Shown piece by piece: positions 7,158 through 16,240 of a DNA stretch of 38,756 bases. Position 1 is the first letter of the stretch. Each line of letters opens with the position of its first letter. The position numbers were made by a program, and so were the translations under genes. This stretch comes from a candidate division KSB1 bacterium (GTDB taxonomy: Bacteria; Zhuqueibacterota; Zhuqueibacteria; Residuimicrobiales; Krinioviventaceae). The stretch is from assembly GCA_034505495.1 (NCBI GenBank), contig JAPDQV010000034.1, positions 1 through 38,756 of the forward strand. Reading direction: 5' to 3'. The notes beneath the pieces were generated by a model. It was not told the origin of the DNA. It did not search any database and worked only from the letters and a program-made list of their open reading frames with translations.

Positions 7158-9785
7158 TTACCGCACCAATTCTTTGATCACTTGTTCGCTGTAAAGCAGC
7201 GCTTCATGGATTTTGGCGGCATCCTTGGCGCCTGCGGTTGCCATGTGCGGGGCGCCGCCGCCTCCGCCGCCCGCCGCCGCCGCCACCCGCTTGACGATCT
7301 CGCCCGCCTTTAATCCGCGCTCAATCCAATCCTTGCTGACCACGCACACAAATGCAGCCTTGTCTTGAATCTCCGCCGCCAGCACGCCGACGCCGCTGCC
7401 GATCTGCTCCCGCAGCAGATCACCCATCTCGCGCAGCTCATCGACCGATTCGGCGGAAATCTTTTCCGCCACCAAGGTGACGCCGACGACTTGACGTCTT
7501 TTCTGCAGCAATCCTGCAATAACCTGCTTGGCATCCAAGCGCTTAAACTGCTTAAGCTGCGTCTCCAACAACCGATGCTCTTCCTGCAAGGCCATGATGC
7601 GATCCGGCAGCTCCTCCTCACGGCAGCCGAGCGATTGGGCCGCCTGTTCCAACAGCAGAGAGCGGCGGCGCAGATATTCGAACGCGCGATGCCCCGTCAG
7701 GCACTCCACACGCCGCACACCGGCAGCCACCGAACTTTCGCCGGTAATGACGAACAAACCGATTTCGCCCGTCGCGCGCACGTGTGTACCGCCGCACAGC
7801 TCGCGGGAATATCCCTGCACCTCCACCATCCGCACCACATCGCCGTACTTTTCGCCGAACAGAGCCACTGCACCTCGCGCTTTAGCCTCTTCGAGCGGCA
7901 AAAAGCTCCACTGCACCGGCAGATTTTGCCGTATCTTTTCGTTGACGAGCTCTTCGACCTTGTGCACCGCATCGCCAAGCCGTTCAAAATGAGTAAAGTC
8001 GAAGCGCATATAATCAGGATGAACCAAAGAACCGGCCTGCTGAATATGATCGCCCAGCACCTGTTTGAGCGCTTTATGCAGCAGATGCGTGACGGTGTGA
8101 TTGCGTTCCGCCGCCCGACGTCGTTCGACATCGATGGCTGCCGTGACCCGATCGCCGGCGCGCGGCAGCCGACCGGCCGTCACCCTGCCCATATGGACCA
8201 CATGCTCACCGATACGCCGAGTGTCCTCCACTTGGAACTCAAACTCATTCCCGCGGATTATTCCAACATCGCCGACTTGTCCGCCGGATTCCGCATAAAA
8301 AGGCGTGCGATCGAGCACCAATTTGCCTTCTTCATAGAGCACAACCTGGGATTCCGTACTGTCGCTTTCATAGCCGACAAATTCGGTCGCTTCCGCCGAC
8401 TCATCGACGGCAAGGCTGTGATAGCGGGCTTCTCTGGCTTTCGCTGAGCGGTCGCGTTGCTTTTCCATTTCGGCCTGAAAACCGGCGACATCGACGGTCA
8501 TTCCCTTTTCTGCCGCCATCAGCTGCGTCAAATCGAGCGGAAAGCCGTAGGTATCGTGCAGGACAAAAGCATCCCATCCCGGAAAGACCGTCGCACCGGC
8601 CGCCTTGAGCTCCGCCGCCTTTTGTTCGAACAGCTCGATGCCGCGATCGAGGGTACGGCCGAAGCTCTCCTCCTCGGCCCGTATCACCCGCCGGATGTGC
8701 TCTTTGCGCGCCGCCAGCTCGGGGTAGGCATCGCCCATCACCGCGATGAGCGAATCGAGCAGCCGATAGATGAACGGCTCGTGCATGTCCAGCAGCCTGC
8801 CGAACCGCGCGGCGCGGCGCAGAATGCGGCGCAGGACATACCCGCGGCCTTCGTTGCCGGGTATGGCGCCGTCGGCCACGGCAAACGACAAGGCGCGCAC
8901 ATGATCGGCAATGACGCGAAACGCTACCGCTTCTTCGCCGTCGCCGTAAGTTTTGCCGGTGATTTCGCTAATCTGCGTCAGAATCGGTTGAAACAGATCG
9001 GTATCGTAATTGGAACGTTTGCCCTGCATCACGGAGAGCAGCCGCTCAAATCCGGCGCCGGTGTCGACATGCTTGGCAGGGAGCGGTTGAAGTTTACCGC
9101 TTTCATCCCGATTGTATTGAATAAAGACCAAATTCCAAAGCTCGATAAAACGGGCGCAGCCGCTGTTCACGCCGCAGACGTGGCCCGGAGTTTTGACGTC
9201 GCAGAATCCCTCGCCACGATCAATATGAATTTCCGAACACGGACCGCAGGGGCCGGTATCGCCCATTTCCCAAAAATTGTCCTTTTTGCCGAACTGCATG
9301 ATGTGCGAGGGGTCGATGTCGGTACGGCGGCGCCACTCTTCCGCCGCCTCGAGGTCGGCCGGAACGCCGTCGATTTCATCGCCGGCAAAGACCGTCGCAT
9401 AAAGCCGCTCCTTCGGCAGCTTCCACACCTCGGTCAGCAGCTCCCACGCCCACTCGATCGCTTCGGCCTTGAAATAATCGCCGAACGACCAGTTGCCGAG
9501 CATTTCGAAAAAAGTGTGATGATAAGTATCGCGTCCGACCTCCTCCAAATCATTGTGCTTGCCGGAAACCCGAATGCACTTTTGCGAATCGGCGATGCGC
9601 GGATGCGGCGCGCGGCCGATGCCCAGGAAAATATCTTTGAATTGATTCATTCCGGCGTTGGTAAACAGCAGCGTCGGGTCGTTCTGCGGCACCACCGGTG
9701 CACTGGGTACAATCCGGTGACCTTTTGACTGGAAAAAATCGAGAAAAGAGCTTCGCAGCTCGTTGGAAGTCATCGTTATCGGCAT
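7158..9785 (-). CDS. alaS: Alanyl-tRNA synthetase
   Basis: AlaS charges tRNA-Ala and clears mischarged serine and glycine. The 875 residues are full length. The class II catalytic core begins near the N-terminus (RSSFLDFFQSKGHRIVPS, then TLLFTNAGMNQFK). The editing domain contains the zinc site HTVTHLLH and the later CGGTH. The C-terminal C-Ala domain ends with a glycine run followed by APHMATAGAKD. The ATG at 9785 gives the expected start although no strong ribosome-binding site is visible. A tRNA-Ala(CGC) gene lies in the same window (18238-18310). No T-box is seen in the 121-bp leader. Confidence 0.98.
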   Translation of the reverse strand: MPITMTSNELRSSFLDFFQSKGHRIVPSAPVVPQNDPTLLFTNAGMNQFKDIFLGIGRAPHPRIADSQKCIRVSGKHNDLEEVGRDTYHHTFFEMLGNWSFGDYFKAEAIEWAWELLTEVWKLPKERLYATVFAGDEIDGVPADLEAAEEWRRRTDIDPSHIMQFGKKDNFWEMGDTGPCGPCSEIHIDRGEGFCDVKTPGHVCGVNSGCARFIELWNLVFIQYNRDESGKLQPLPAKHVDTGAGFERLLSVMQGKRSNYDTDLFQPILTQISEITGKTYGDGEEAVAFRVIADHVRALSFAVADGAIPGNEGRGYVLRRILRRAARFGRLLDMHEPFIYRLLDSLIAVMGDAYPELAARKEHIRRVIRAEEESFGRTLDRGIELFEQKAAELKAAGATVFPGWDAFVLHDTYGFPLDLTQLMAAEKGMTVDVAGFQAEMEKQRDRSAKAREARYHSLAVDESAEATEFVGYESDSTESQVVLYEEGKLVLDRTPFYAESGGQVGDVGIIRGNEFEFQVEDTRRIGEHVVHMGRVTAGRLPRAGDRVTAAIDVERRRAAERNHTVTHLLHKALKQVLGDHIQQAGSLVHPDYMRFDFTHFERLGDAVHKVEELVNEKIRQNLPVQWSFLPLEEAKARGAVALFGEKYGDVVRMVEVQGYSRELCGGTHVRATGEIGLFVITGESSVAAGVRRVECLTGHRAFEYLRRRSLLLEQAAQSLGCREEELPDRIMALQEEHRLLETQLKQFKRLDAKQVIAGLLQKRRQVVGVTLVAEKISAESVDELREMGDLLREQIGSGVGVLAAEIQDKAAFVCVVSKDWIERGLKAGEIVKRVAAAAGGGGGGAPHMATAGAKDAAKIHEALLYSEQVIKELVR

Positions 9786-9906
9786 ATCGTTGTGATTGCT
9801 TTCTCCGGTTTCATTTCCAAAGCGATATGGTTTTAGGCTGATTGATACAGGTTTGTATCGCAGATCGCCTGCTCTGCTTTTGAATTTAAATCAAGTTACA
9901 AAATTT

Positions 9907-11100
9907 TTAGATGTTCTGCAAAGCCTGACGTAAATCCAGCAGCAGATCTTCGACGTCTTCGATTCCTACCGAGAGCCGCAGCAGGCCGTCGCTGATGCCG
10001 AGAGCTTCCCGCTCCTCTTTCGGCAGACTGACATGCGAGGTCGAAGCGGGGTGAATGATCAACGTGTCGATTTCGCCGAGGCTCGTGGTAAAATTGCAGA
10101 CGCGCACGGCATTCATCACTTTTTTGCCCGCCTCCAATCCGCCGTGAACCTCGAAGGCAAGCATGCCGCCGAAGCCCCGCAGTTGCCGCTTGGCCAACTC
10201 ATGCTGAGGATGCGACGGCAGACCGGGGTAGTGAACGGTTTTGACGCGCGGGTGTTCCTCCAGAAACCGCGCCAGCGCCAAGGCGTTGCTGCAATGCCGC
10301 TCCAGCCGCAAGGTGAGGGTCTTGAGGCCGCGAATGCCCAACCAGGCGTTGAACGGACTGATGACGCCGCCGTAGAGCTTGACCACATTGCGAATGCGCT
10401 GCACCATCTCTACCGAGCCCACGACCACTCCGCCGACGGCATCGCCGTGACCGTTGATGTATTTGGTGGTGCTGTGAATGACCAGATCGGCGCCGTATTT
10501 GAGCGGCTGTACGATCGGCGGCGGGGAAAAGGTATTGTCGACAATAAAAGTCAATCCCTTTTCCTTAGCGATAGCCGACAAAGCCGCCAAATCCGCCGTT
10601 TCCAGATTCGGGCTGCCGAGCACTTCGGTGTAGAGGATTTTACTCTTCGGGCTGCAGGCCGCCGCCACCTGATCGGGCCGAGTGATGTCGACAAAAACCG
10701 TCCGCACGCCGAGGGTCGCCAGCTGCGTCGTCAGCCAGGATTTGGTGCCGCCGTAAATGTTGGTCGACGAGACAACCTCATCGCCTGGTCTGACGATCGA
10801 AAGCACGGCGTTGGAAATGGCCGCCATTCCGGAAGCGACCGCCAGGCCGGCTTCGCCTTCTTCCAACAGCGCGACCATGTGCGCAAAGAGATCCGAAGTC
10901 GGATTGCCGTCGCGGGTGTAAAAGTAACCCTGCTTTTCTCCCAAAAACACCGCCAACCCTTCTTCGACATCACGGTAATCGAAATTGACCGTCTGGAAAA
11001 TCGGCGGGATGTGCGCCGAAACGTTATTGAAGGGCGATCGCACCGATGCGCGGATCATGCGCGTACCGATTTTCAGCTTTTTCAGTTCTTCGACCGTCAT
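9907..11100 (-). CDS. Cys/Met-metabolism PLP-dependent enzyme (trans-sulfuration family)
   Basis: This fold-type I PLP enzyme belongs to the family of cystathionine gamma-synthase and gamma-lyase, methionine gamma-lyase and O-acetylhomoserine sulfhydrylase. In 397 residues the substrate and phosphate loop YTR (61-63), SGMAAI (90-95), the ring-stacking Y116 in IYGGT, D188 of VDNTF and the PLP lysine K213 in STTKYINGHGD are all visible. Sequence alone does not settle which reaction it runs, so no symbol is assigned. Its ATG overlaps the recX stop by 4 bp, placing it inside the recA-recX-alaS transcription unit, an unusual position for this family. Confidence 0.9.
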   Translation of the reverse strand: MTVEELKKLKIGTRMIRASVRSPFNNVSAHIPPIFQTVNFDYRDVEEGLAVFLGEKQGYFYTRDGNPTSDLFAHMVALLEEGEAGLAVASGMAAISNAVLSIVRPGDEVVSSTNIYGGTKSWLTTQLATLGVRTVFVDITRPDQVAAACSPKSKILYTEVLGSPNLETADLAALSAIAKEKGLTFIVDNTFSPPPIVQPLKYGADLVIHSTTKYINGHGDAVGGVVVGSVEMVQRIRNVVKLYGGVISPFNAWLGIRGLKTLTLRLERHCSNALALARFLEEHPRVKTVHYPGLPSHPQHELAKRQLRGFGGMLAFEVHGGLEAGKKVMNAVRVCNFTTSLGEIDTLIIHPASTSHVSLPKEEREALGISDGLLRLSVGIEDVEDLLLDLRQALQNI

Positions 11101-11741
11101 GTATCCAGTTTATCCCATTCCTCGATAATTTCCTGAACCAGATCGTAACCAAAGCCGTGCCGCAGGAGAAAGTCGGCCGTGCGGCTTTTCGCCTTTTCCT
11201 CATCCAAACGAAGCTGCTTTTTCTTTTGTTTGGCGGCAAGTTCCCGCGCCAGTTCCGCCTCGCTCTTTTCGCCGTAGGCTTCCTGCAGCGCTGCAACGAT
11301 TTCAGGTTCGGGGACGCCGCGCTGTTTGAGTTCCAACTTTAAGGCCAGAGCGCCGACGGGTCTTGCCGCCATGCGCGTGCGCGCATACAGCCGCGCAAAG
11401 TCGCCGTCGTCGATCAGTTTAAGCCGCTCAAGCTCCTGCAGAACCCAGTCGATCTCTGCAGACTGAAATCCTGCTTGACGCAAACGATCGGCGATCTCTT
11501 TACGGCTGCGGGCGCGATAAGCCAGCAGCCTTATCGCCTTTTCCTTGGCCGCATGACGCCTCTCGAGCTCCTGAATCTCGGCAATCTGCTCGTCGGTCAA
11601 CTCGTCGCCGGCAGCAATACCCGCAGCAAGCAGAACATCCTGGTGAATACCGAAGGCAAATTCGTTGTCCAAAAAGACCGCTAAGCGATTGCGGCGCTTT
11701 TGCTGCGGACGGATGTCGGTAATTTTGTGTCTGCCTTCCAT
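11097..11741 (-). CDS. recX: Regulatory protein RecX
   Basis: RecX binds RecA filaments and limits recombinase activity. The 214-residue protein has the helical three-repeat architecture of the family. The recognisable block is AIRLLAYRARSRKEIADRL (residues 70-88), with GFQSAEIDWVLQELERLKLIDD following and repeat-like ALKLELKQRGV and FLLRHGFGYDLV segments towards the end. It lies 41 bp downstream of recA on the same strand, as in many bacteria. The lysine-rich stretch AAKQKKKQLR is a basic linker. The ATG at 11741 has only a weak ribosome-binding site. Confidence 0.9.
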   Translation of the reverse strand: MEGRHKITDIRPQQKRRNRLAVFLDNEFAFGIHQDVLLAAGIAAGDELTDEQIAEIQELERRHAAKEKAIRLLAYRARSRKEIADRLRQAGFQSAEIDWVLQELERLKLIDDGDFARLYARTRMAARPVGALALKLELKQRGVPEPEIVAALQEAYGEKSEAELARELAAKQKKKQLRLDEEKAKSRTADFLLRHGFGYDLVQEIIEEWDKLDT

Positions 11742-11782
11742 CCGTTTAGATGCCGTTCGTCTGCGCCGTCAGGGCCGGCAGC

Positions 11783-12835
11783 TTATTCGATCGTCGGAAT
11801 GATCTCGCCGTTCTTGTCGCTCGAAGGCAAGGCGTCCTTGTTCAAAGACAATTCCTGCCGTACGCGTTCCTCGATTGCCTTGAACAGATCGGGGTTCTGC
11901 TCCAAAAAGCGCTTGACGTTCTCGCGTCCTTGTCCCAGGCGTTCCTGGCCGTAAGAAAACCAGGCGCCTGACTTGTCGATGATCTTGAGATTGACCGCCT
12001 GATCGAGCACATCGCCGACTTTGGAAATGCCTTTGCCGTAAATAATGTCGAACTCGACCTCTTTGAAGGGCGGAGCGACCTTGTTCTTGACCACTTTGAC
12101 CTTGGTGCGGCTGCCGATGACCTCTTCGCCCTCTTTAATGGAAGCGACGCGGCGAATGTCGAGCCGGACGGAAGCGTAGAATTTCAGGGCGCGGCCGCCG
12201 GTCGTGGTCTCAGGGTTGCCGAACACCACGCCGATCTTTTCGCGAATCTGGTTGATGAAAATGACGCAGGCCCTCGACTTGCTGATGGCAGCGGTAAGCT
12301 TGCGCATGGCCTGGGACATCAGGCGCGCCTGGAGCCCCATCTGCGCATCGCCCATCTCGCCCTCGATTTCGGCGCGCGGCACCAGCGCCGCAACCGAGTC
12401 CACAACAATGGCATCGATGGCGCCGCTGCGCACCAAGGTTTCGGTAATCTCTAAAGCCTGTTCGCCGGTATCCGGCTGCGAAATGAGCAGATTGTCGGTA
12501 TCGACGCCCAGCGCCTTGGCATAGACGGCGTCCAACGCGTGCTCGGCATCGATAAACGCCGCAAGACCTCCCAATTTTTGCGCCTCGGCGAGAATGTGCA
12601 GCGCCAAGGTGGTTTTACCGGAGGACTCGGGTCCGAAAATTTCGATAATTCGACCGCGCGGTACTCCGCCTACTCCCAGGGCTGCATCCAACGAAACCGA
12701 GCCGGTCGGGATGACGTCGATGTCCATCTTGCGGTTCTCGCCCAACCACATGATCGACCCTTTGCCGTACTGGCGGTCGATCTGTGCCATCGCCAGCTCG
12801 ATCGCCTTTTTTCGTTCTGCTAATTCGTCTGCCAT
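11783..12835 (-). CDS. recA: Recombinase RecA
   Basis: RecA forms ATP-dependent filaments on single-stranded DNA for homologous recombination and SOS induction. The 350 residues are standard. Walker A GPESSGKT lies at 68-75, Walker B is VDSVAAL, the L2 region reads [25 protein letters not shown], and the C-terminus ends in an acidic/polar tail. The ATG at 12835 follows a weak ACAGG. The 138-bp leader contains two hairpins, but I see no recognisable LexA box, so SOS control is not shown by the sequence. Confidence 0.98.
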   Translation of the reverse strand: MADELAERKKAIELAMAQIDRQYGKGSIMWLGENRKMDIDVIPTGSVSLDAALGVGGVPRGRIIEIFGPESSGKTTLALHILAEAQKLGGLAAFIDAEHALDAVYAKALGVDTDNLLISQPDTGEQALEITETLVRSGAIDAIVVDSVAALVPRAEIEGEMGDAQMGLQARLMSQAMRKLTAAISKSRACVIFINQIREKIGVVFGNPETTTGGRALKFYASVRLDIRRVASIKEGEEVIGSRTKVKVVKNKVAPPFKEVEFDIIYGKGISKVGDVLDQAVNLKIIDKSGAWFSYGQERLGQGRENVKRFLEQNPDLFKAIEERVRQELSLNKDALPSSDKNGEIIPTIE

Positions 12836-12973
12836 ATGTTTGCCTGTCGTGTTTTTCCTTTTTTCGATGATATGATCAAAGGGTTTCTAAAAGCCCTTTT
12901 TGTATGCTGCCGAGCCATGCGGCAGATCTTTTTCTGGAAAATTTGATAATTACAAATTAAAACGACTTACCCC
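12836..12973 (-). promoter_or_regulatory. recA leader with two hairpins
   Basis: The spacer between thpR and recA holds two inverted repeats. One is CTGCCG/CGGCAG with a 7-nt loop (12907-12925). The other is AAAGGG/CCCTTT with a 10-nt loop (12878-12899). Neither is followed by a clear U-tract on the minus strand, so they are weak terminator candidates. They may be a leader structure or processing site. I see no E. coli-type or Bacillus-type SOS box. Confidence 0.35.
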
Positions 12974-13537
12974 TTAACGCAAGGGAAATTTCTCAAGCGG
13001 CGTGTATTCGGCGCCGCTCGGTTTGAGGTCGCTGCGCATCAGCACCAGCTCGTCGCAGGTAAACTCGAGCGGCTGCAGCTGAACTCTGCCGAATACTTCC
13101 GCCGGTGAGGGGCGCCGCTCGAATTGCTTGACGCGACCCAAGGTAAGATGCGGCGAAAAAGGACGATCTTCTTTGGGAAAACCCAGCTTGGCCAGGGCTT
13201 CCTCCAACGACTGCTGCAAACCGCTCAAGTTGCCGCTTTGCACCGCCGCACCGGCCCAGTACACACGCGGTCGCTGCAGCGAGGGAAAAGCGCCCAAGCC
13301 GTTCAGCCGCAGGCTCACGGCCGAAAATCCCGCCGCTATTTCCTTTACCGTTTCGGCAATCGCTTTCAAGGTTGTGCTCGGTACTTCGCCCAAGAATTTC
13401 AACGTCAGGTGTATCCCTTCAGCTTTGACCCAAGAAACCCCGCCGAGTTGCGGCCGCAGGATATCCTGTACCCTTTTCAGTTCCGATTTCACCTCCGCCG
13501 GCAGCTCGAAACAGATAAAAGTGCGAATCTCATCCAT
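12974..13537 (-). CDS. thpR: RNA 2',3'-cyclic phosphodiesterase (2H family)
   Basis: ThpR (formerly LigT) opens 2',3'-cyclic phosphates on RNA ends. The 187-residue protein has the two catalytic HxT motifs of the 2H superfamily, H43-L-T45 (in IHLTLKFLG) and H130-L-T132 (in SPHLTLGRV), at the usual spacing. The start at 13537 overlaps cinA by 8 bp. The cinA-thpR-recA order on one strand suggests cotranscription. The in vivo substrate is unknown for this family. Confidence 0.93.
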   Translation of the reverse strand: MDEIRTFICFELPAEVKSELKRVQDILRPQLGGVSWVKAEGIHLTLKFLGEVPSTTLKAIAETVKEIAAGFSAVSLRLNGLGAFPSLQRPRVYWAGAAVQSGNLSGLQQSLEEALAKLGFPKEDRPFSPHLTLGRVKQFERRPSPAEVFGRVQLQPLEFTCDELVLMRSDLKPSGAEYTPLEKFPLR

Positions 13538-14777
13538 GGCGAAGCCCCAAAAGTCTTTTTCGCAGCAGGTTCATCGCCGCCTGTGCAGACCTCTGCTTGT
13601 TGCCGAGGCGGTCATCGAGAAATTGGTGCCGTTCCCAAACTACGCCTTCGGCATCGCTGCAGGCCACGAATACCAGTCCGACCGGCTTTTCCGGCGTGCC
13701 GCCCGTGGGACCGGCAATACCCGTGACGGCCAAGCCGTAGTCCGTGCCGGCATTTCGGCGCACTCCTTCAGCCATGGCGACGGCCGTTTCAGCACTCACG
13801 GCACCGTACTGCCGGATCGTCTCCTCAGGAACTCCAAGAAGTTCCATTTTGGCGCGGTTGCTGTAAGTGACCAAGCCGCGCTCGAAAAACTCGGAGCTGC
13901 CCGGAATGTTGGTAAAAAGATTGGCAATGTGGCCGCCGGTGCAGGATTCGGCCAGCGCCAAAGTCTTTTTTGCCTTGCGCAGCAGCTCGGCCAGCGCTGC
14001 CTCCAAAGGAATGTCGGTCTCGGCGTAAATGCAATCACCGAGTTTTTCCTTGACCCTATTTGCCGCTTCCTCTACGCGCCTTTCCGCTTCTTCCTCACAA
14101 TCGGCAGCGGCCATTATCCGAATTTTAACGCCGTACAAATTGGGGAGAAACGCGGCCTGCACGCGCTCGAGAATCAGAGGCAGGTTGTCGAGCTGCTGAT
14201 ACAGGGCGCTTTCAGGCACGCCGGTGGTCATTAAATTGCGGACTGCTACCGCACGGCCGCCGAGCCTTGCCTTGAGTTCGGGCAAGACGCGGCCGATCAT
14301 CATTTCCTTCATTTCGAACGGCACGCCGGGCATCACATAAAAGACCTTATCGCCTTTACGAAAGATCATCCCCGGCGCCGTACCGCGCGAATTGGGTATG
14401 ATCTCGGCATTATGGGGCACAAGCGCCTGCTCCTCATTGACCTTTGCCATCTCTATGCCGCGTCGACGAAAACGTTCCCGCACGGCGTTCAACACCGACT
14501 CATTGAGTACCAGCCGTGAGTTGAAATACTCGACGCAGACCGACTTGGTTACGTCGTCGTGCGTTGGTCCAAGGCCGCCGGTGATCAAGACCACATCAGC
14601 GCGAGATTCAGCAATGCGCAGCGCTTCGAGCAGATTGGCGCGCGAATCTCCTACGGTCGTCACCCACTCGGCAGGCGCGCCGATCAACAGCAGCTGCTCT
14701 CCCATCCAAGCCGCATTGGTGTTGACGGTTTGACCGATGAGCAGCTCGTCGCCGATGGAAATGATTTCTATTTTCAT
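13530..14777 (-). CDS. cinA: CinA: NMN amidohydrolase / MoCF-like pyrophosphatase
   Basis: CinA recycles pyridine nucleotides. Its C-terminal domain deamidates nicotinamide mononucleotide and its N-terminal MoCF-like domain hydrolyses ADP-ribose. The N-terminal domain is clear from EIISIGDELLIGQTVNTNAAWM, followed by TGGLGPTHDDVT. The C-terminal domain (about 255-415) has LAESCTGG with the conserved Ser-Cys-Thr-Gly-Gly core and VTGIAGPTGG. The 415 residues are full length. Linkage to recA is widespread and gave the gene its competence/damage-inducible name. It lies 6 bp downstream of pgpA. Confidence 0.96.
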   Translation of the reverse strand: MKIEIISIGDELLIGQTVNTNAAWMGEQLLLIGAPAEWVTTVGDSRANLLEALRIAESRADVVLITGGLGPTHDDVTKSVCVEYFNSRLVLNESVLNAVRERFRRRGIEMAKVNEEQALVPHNAEIIPNSRGTAPGMIFRKGDKVFYVMPGVPFEMKEMMIGRVLPELKARLGGRAVAVRNLMTTGVPESALYQQLDNLPLILERVQAAFLPNLYGVKIRIMAAADCEEEAERRVEEAANRVKEKLGDCIYAETDIPLEAALAELLRKAKKTLALAESCTGGHIANLFTNIPGSSEFFERGLVTYSNRAKMELLGVPEETIRQYGAVSAETAVAMAEGVRRNAGTDYGLAVTGIAGPTGGTPEKPVGLVFVACSDAEGVVWERHQFLDDRLGNKQRSAQAAMNLLRKRLLGLRHG

Positions 14778-14783
14778 AAAAGC

Positions 14784-15257
14784 TCAGATCAATCGTATTA
14801 GGATTTGCAGAACAATATTCGTGTAAAGTCCGGCAATGACGTCGTCGATCATAATCCCCCAGCCTGCCGGCAGCCGTTCGGCACGATTGACTGGAAACGG
14901 CTTCAAAACATCGAACAGGCGAAAGAGCAAAAAAGCTCCTCCATAAATCACCGGCGTTTTCGGCAATGCGATAATGGAAATCATCATCCCGACCGCTTCG
15001 TCCCAATTTACGCGGCCAGGGTCAGCTCCCCAGCGATTTTCACACTGCGTCGCTGCCCAAACGCCGATGAAAAAGAACAGCGCTATAAGGTGCACCGAAA
15101 TGACGGTTGCAGGGAGAGGAAGAAACCACAGTACGGCGATAACGACCGTGGCGCCTGCAGTCCCAGGAGCAACCGGCGAGTAGCCGCTGCCGAAGGTGGT
15201 GCCGATGATCACAGCAAGCCGTTCGGCGGCCTTTGAACTGCTCATCTGTTTCGTCAA
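14784..15257 (-). CDS. pgpA: Phosphatidylglycerophosphatase A
   Basis: PgpA is an inner-membrane enzyme that dephosphorylates phosphatidylglycerophosphate to phosphatidylglycerol. The 157 residues show the family's [13 protein letters not shown] motif, [25 protein letters not shown] and [12 protein letters not shown] in order, with hydrophobic helices between. TTG at 15257 is favoured over ATG at 15245 because GGAGG of the recR tail lies 5 nt before the TTG but too far from the ATG. The TTGA overlap with recR suggests coupling. Confidence 0.92.
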   Translation of the reverse strand: MTKQMSSSKAAERLAVIIGTTFGSGYSPVAPGTAGATVVIAVLWFLPLPATVISVHLIALFFFIGVWAATQCENRWGADPGRVNWDEAVGMMISIIALPKTPVIYGGAFLLFRLFDVLKPFPVNRAERLPAGWGIMIDDVIAGLYTNIVLQILIRLI

Positions 15258-15850
15258 TACTCCCTCCGGCCTTCAATGGCGCGGGTCAGCGTGATTTCAT
15301 CGGCGTATTCCAAATCGGCACCCACCGGGATGCCGCGGGCAATGCGCGACACGCGCACGTTCATCGGTTTGAGAAGTCGGGCAAGATAAAGCGCCGTGGC
15401 CTCGCCTTCGGTATCGGGGTTGGTCGCAAGGATTACCTCCTTCACCGTCTCGTCAATGCGGGCGAGCAGTTCCTTGATGCGCAGATCGTCCGGTCCAATG
15501 CCGTCGAGCGGCGACAGCGAACCGCCCAGCACATGATAAAGGCCGTTATAGCCGCCGGTCTTTTCCAGCGCCAGCACATCGTTCGCCTCTTCCACGACGC
15601 AAATCATTGAGCGGTCGCGTTTGCCGCCTGTGCAGATCGAGCATGGGTCGCTTTCGGTAATGTTGAAGCAAATCGAACAGTGAATGACCTTTTTTTTCAG
15701 CTCGATTAGAGCTTCGGCCAATTGCTGAACCTGCGCTTCCGGTTGCTTGAGCAGATAGAAAACCAAGCGCTGAGCCGTTTTTCGGCCGATGCCGGGCAAT
15801 CGGCTGAGCTCCTGAATCGCCCGCTCGACCGCTTCGGATGAGTATTTCAT
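15254..15850 (-). CDS. recR: Recombination protein RecR
   Basis: RecR acts with RecO and RecF to load RecA at gaps. The 198-residue protein has the N-terminal helix-hairpin-helix [12 protein letters not shown], a four-cysteine zinc finger (CSIC...CSIC) and the Toprim domain, in which [12 protein letters not shown] carries the conserved acidic residues. ATG at 15850 is chosen; it shares one base with the ybaB stop (TGATG). An in-frame TTG directly before it would add one residue. The dnaX-ybaB-recR order is conserved across bacteria. Confidence 0.96.
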   Translation of the reverse strand: MKYSSEAVERAIQELSRLPGIGRKTAQRLVFYLLKQPEAQVQQLAEALIELKKKVIHCSICFNITESDPCSICTGGKRDRSMICVVEEANDVLALEKTGGYNGLYHVLGGSLSPLDGIGPDDLRIKELLARIDETVKEVILATNPDTEGEATALYLARLLKPMNVRVSRIARGIPVGADLEYADEITLTRAIEGRREY

Positions 15851-16182
15851 CAAAGACCCGGAATTTTCATGCCGCCGAGATTAGGCATTAGACCGCCGGT
15901 GGCGCGCGCCATTTCCGATTCCGCCTTGGCCTTTGCGTTCTCCAGCGCCTGATTTACGGCTGCCAACACCAGATCTTCCAACATTTCTACATCGTTCGGA
16001 TCTACGACTTCGGGATCGATTTTTATTTCAAGCAGTTCCTGAGCGCCGCTGGCGACGGCTTTGACCATGCCGCCTCCGGCGCTGCCCTCGATGCGCATAT
16101 CGGCCAATTCTTTCTGAATGCGCTCGATCTCCTGCTGCATTTTCTGCGCCTGCTTCAATAAGCCGCCTATTCCGCCTTTCAT
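15850..16182 (-). CDS. ybaB: Nucleoid-associated protein YbaB/EbfC
   Basis: YbaB/EbfC forms small dimers that bind DNA. The 110 residues are typical. It starts with a glycine-rich segment and an N-terminal coiled-coil helix ([22 protein letters not shown]), then the strand-forming region with [23 protein letters not shown], and ends in a methionine- and glycine-rich tail. A good ribosome-binding site (GGAGAAGAT) precedes ATG 16182. It lies between dnaX and recR, the classic context. Confidence 0.95.
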   Translation of the reverse strand: MKGGIGGLLKQAQKMQQEIERIQKELADMRIEGSAGGGMVKAVASGAQELLEIKIDPEVVDPNDVEMLEDLVLAAVNQALENAKAKAESEMARATGGLMPNLGGMKIPGL

Positions 16183-16240
16183 ATCTTCTCCTATGCGTGC
16201 CGTCGAATTTGCCTGTGCAATAACGGTAAAAATTGCTTTT

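Noticed and set aside
8457..9728. A 423-codon plus-strand frame across alaS
   Set aside because: It is antisense to the conserved catalytic core of AlaS and is a shadow caused by high GC codon use.
9786..9906. T-box leader for alaS
   Set aside because: No T-box consensus sequence or anti-terminator pairing could be found in the 121 bp.
12836..12973. SOS (LexA) box in front of recA
   Set aside because: Neither CTGT-N8-ACAG nor GAAC-N4-GTTC is present; only hairpins are seen.
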